Positions 24,875-24,949 of a DNA stretch of 24,949 nucleotides are shown piece by piece. Position 1 is the stretch's first letter; the number at the start of each line of letters is the position of its first letter. Under the pieces are notes generated by a model. The model was given only the letters and a program-made list of their open reading frames with translations, did not search any database and was not told where the DNA came from. The DNA is from CAYQUC01 sp964420605 (GTDB taxonomy: Bacteria > Pseudomonadota > Gammaproteobacteria > UBA6429 > Thiohalophilaceae). Both the position numbers and the translations under genes were made by a program. Location of the stretch: NCBI GenBank assembly GCA_964420605.1, contig CAYQUC010000048.1, forward strand, positions 1 through 24,949, written 5' to 3'.

Positions 24875-24949
24875 ATGAGTTCCAACTTAGCATTCCGGCT
24901 TGGAAATCGGAGTAGCCAAACTAAGACTCGCAAAAGATGCCATCCATGG
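24875..24949 (+). CDS. possible start of a small ORF running into repeat element 3
   Basis: An ATG with AAGGA 10 nt upstream opens a frame MSSNLAFRLGNRSS... that remains open to the window end (25 codons). All but the first seven codons lie in the palindromic repeat. No homology is recognisable; it is probably either fortuitous or a gene invaded by the repeat. Confidence 0.2.
   Translation, partial: MSSNLAFRLGNRSSQTKTRKRCHPW
24895..24949 (+). repeat. palindromic repeat element 3, left half (cut by window end)
   Basis: Aligns base by base with the left half of element 2 (21761-21815), roughly three quarters identical, with exact blocks ccggc, gaaatcgg, aagac, cgcaaaa and tgccatccatgg. The right arm would lie beyond the window. 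Confidence 0.85.

Overview
This window looks like chromosome from a low-GC (AT-rich), probably marine or aquatic, gammaproteobacterium. The evidence is a SlyX protein with the PPHY tail, a fused RlmK-RlmL rRNA methyltransferase, Gram-negative lipoproteins, an outer-membrane barrel of the TraF_2/FadL type, an MlaEFD-type lipid transporter, and the 'proteobacterial dedicated sortase system' (class GN sortase, VIT/vWA target, PdsR/PdsS). I cannot name the species from sequence alone. Several genes start with GTG or TTG and many have weak or no Shine-Dalgarno sequence. One 100-N assembly gap lies at 8072-8171.

Left third (1-10 kb): a patatin-like phospholipase and slyX point left. A Rieske ferredoxin and a protein resembling DUF6499/DUF2285 DNA-binding proteins point right. 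Then come cell-envelope genes. A 444-aa lipoprotein has seven propeller-like repeats. A convergent 928-aa lipoprotein has about five Ig-like domains and shares a perfect 14-bp hairpin terminator with it. A secreted Gly/Asn-rich tandem-repeat protein is interrupted by the assembly gap. Last is a TraF_2-type outer-membrane protein.

Middle (10-18.4 kb): rlmKL points left. Divergent from it is a seven-gene, tightly spaced operon: HDOD-SpoIIE phosphatase, RsbW-like kinase, STAS protein with the phosphorylatable DSSG motif, MlaE permease, MlaF ATPase, MlaD/MCE protein and a PqiC-type auxiliary lipoprotein. The first three genes form a complete partner-switching module. The natural hypothesis is that the STAS protein is both the phospho-switch and the MlaB-like subunit of the transporter, so phosphorylation would gate lipid transport across the envelope.

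Right part (18.4-24.9 kb): the sortase and its dedicated target form a two-gene operon whose end overlaps the end of the Mla operon by 29 bp. Divergent from it is the pdsR-pdsS two-component pair. The kinase's periplasmic region looks like a CBM9-type carbohydrate-binding fold.

The most striking non-coding signal is a family of long palindromic repeats with a nested GCCATCCATGGC core. Two copies lie side by side between the sortase and pdsR operons (21589-21677 and 21761-21880). One is cut by the right end of the window (24895-24949). A decayed half-copy lies upstream of the HDOD-SpoIIE gene (12459-12533). All are intergenic and look like a non-autonomous mobile or REP-like hairpin family.
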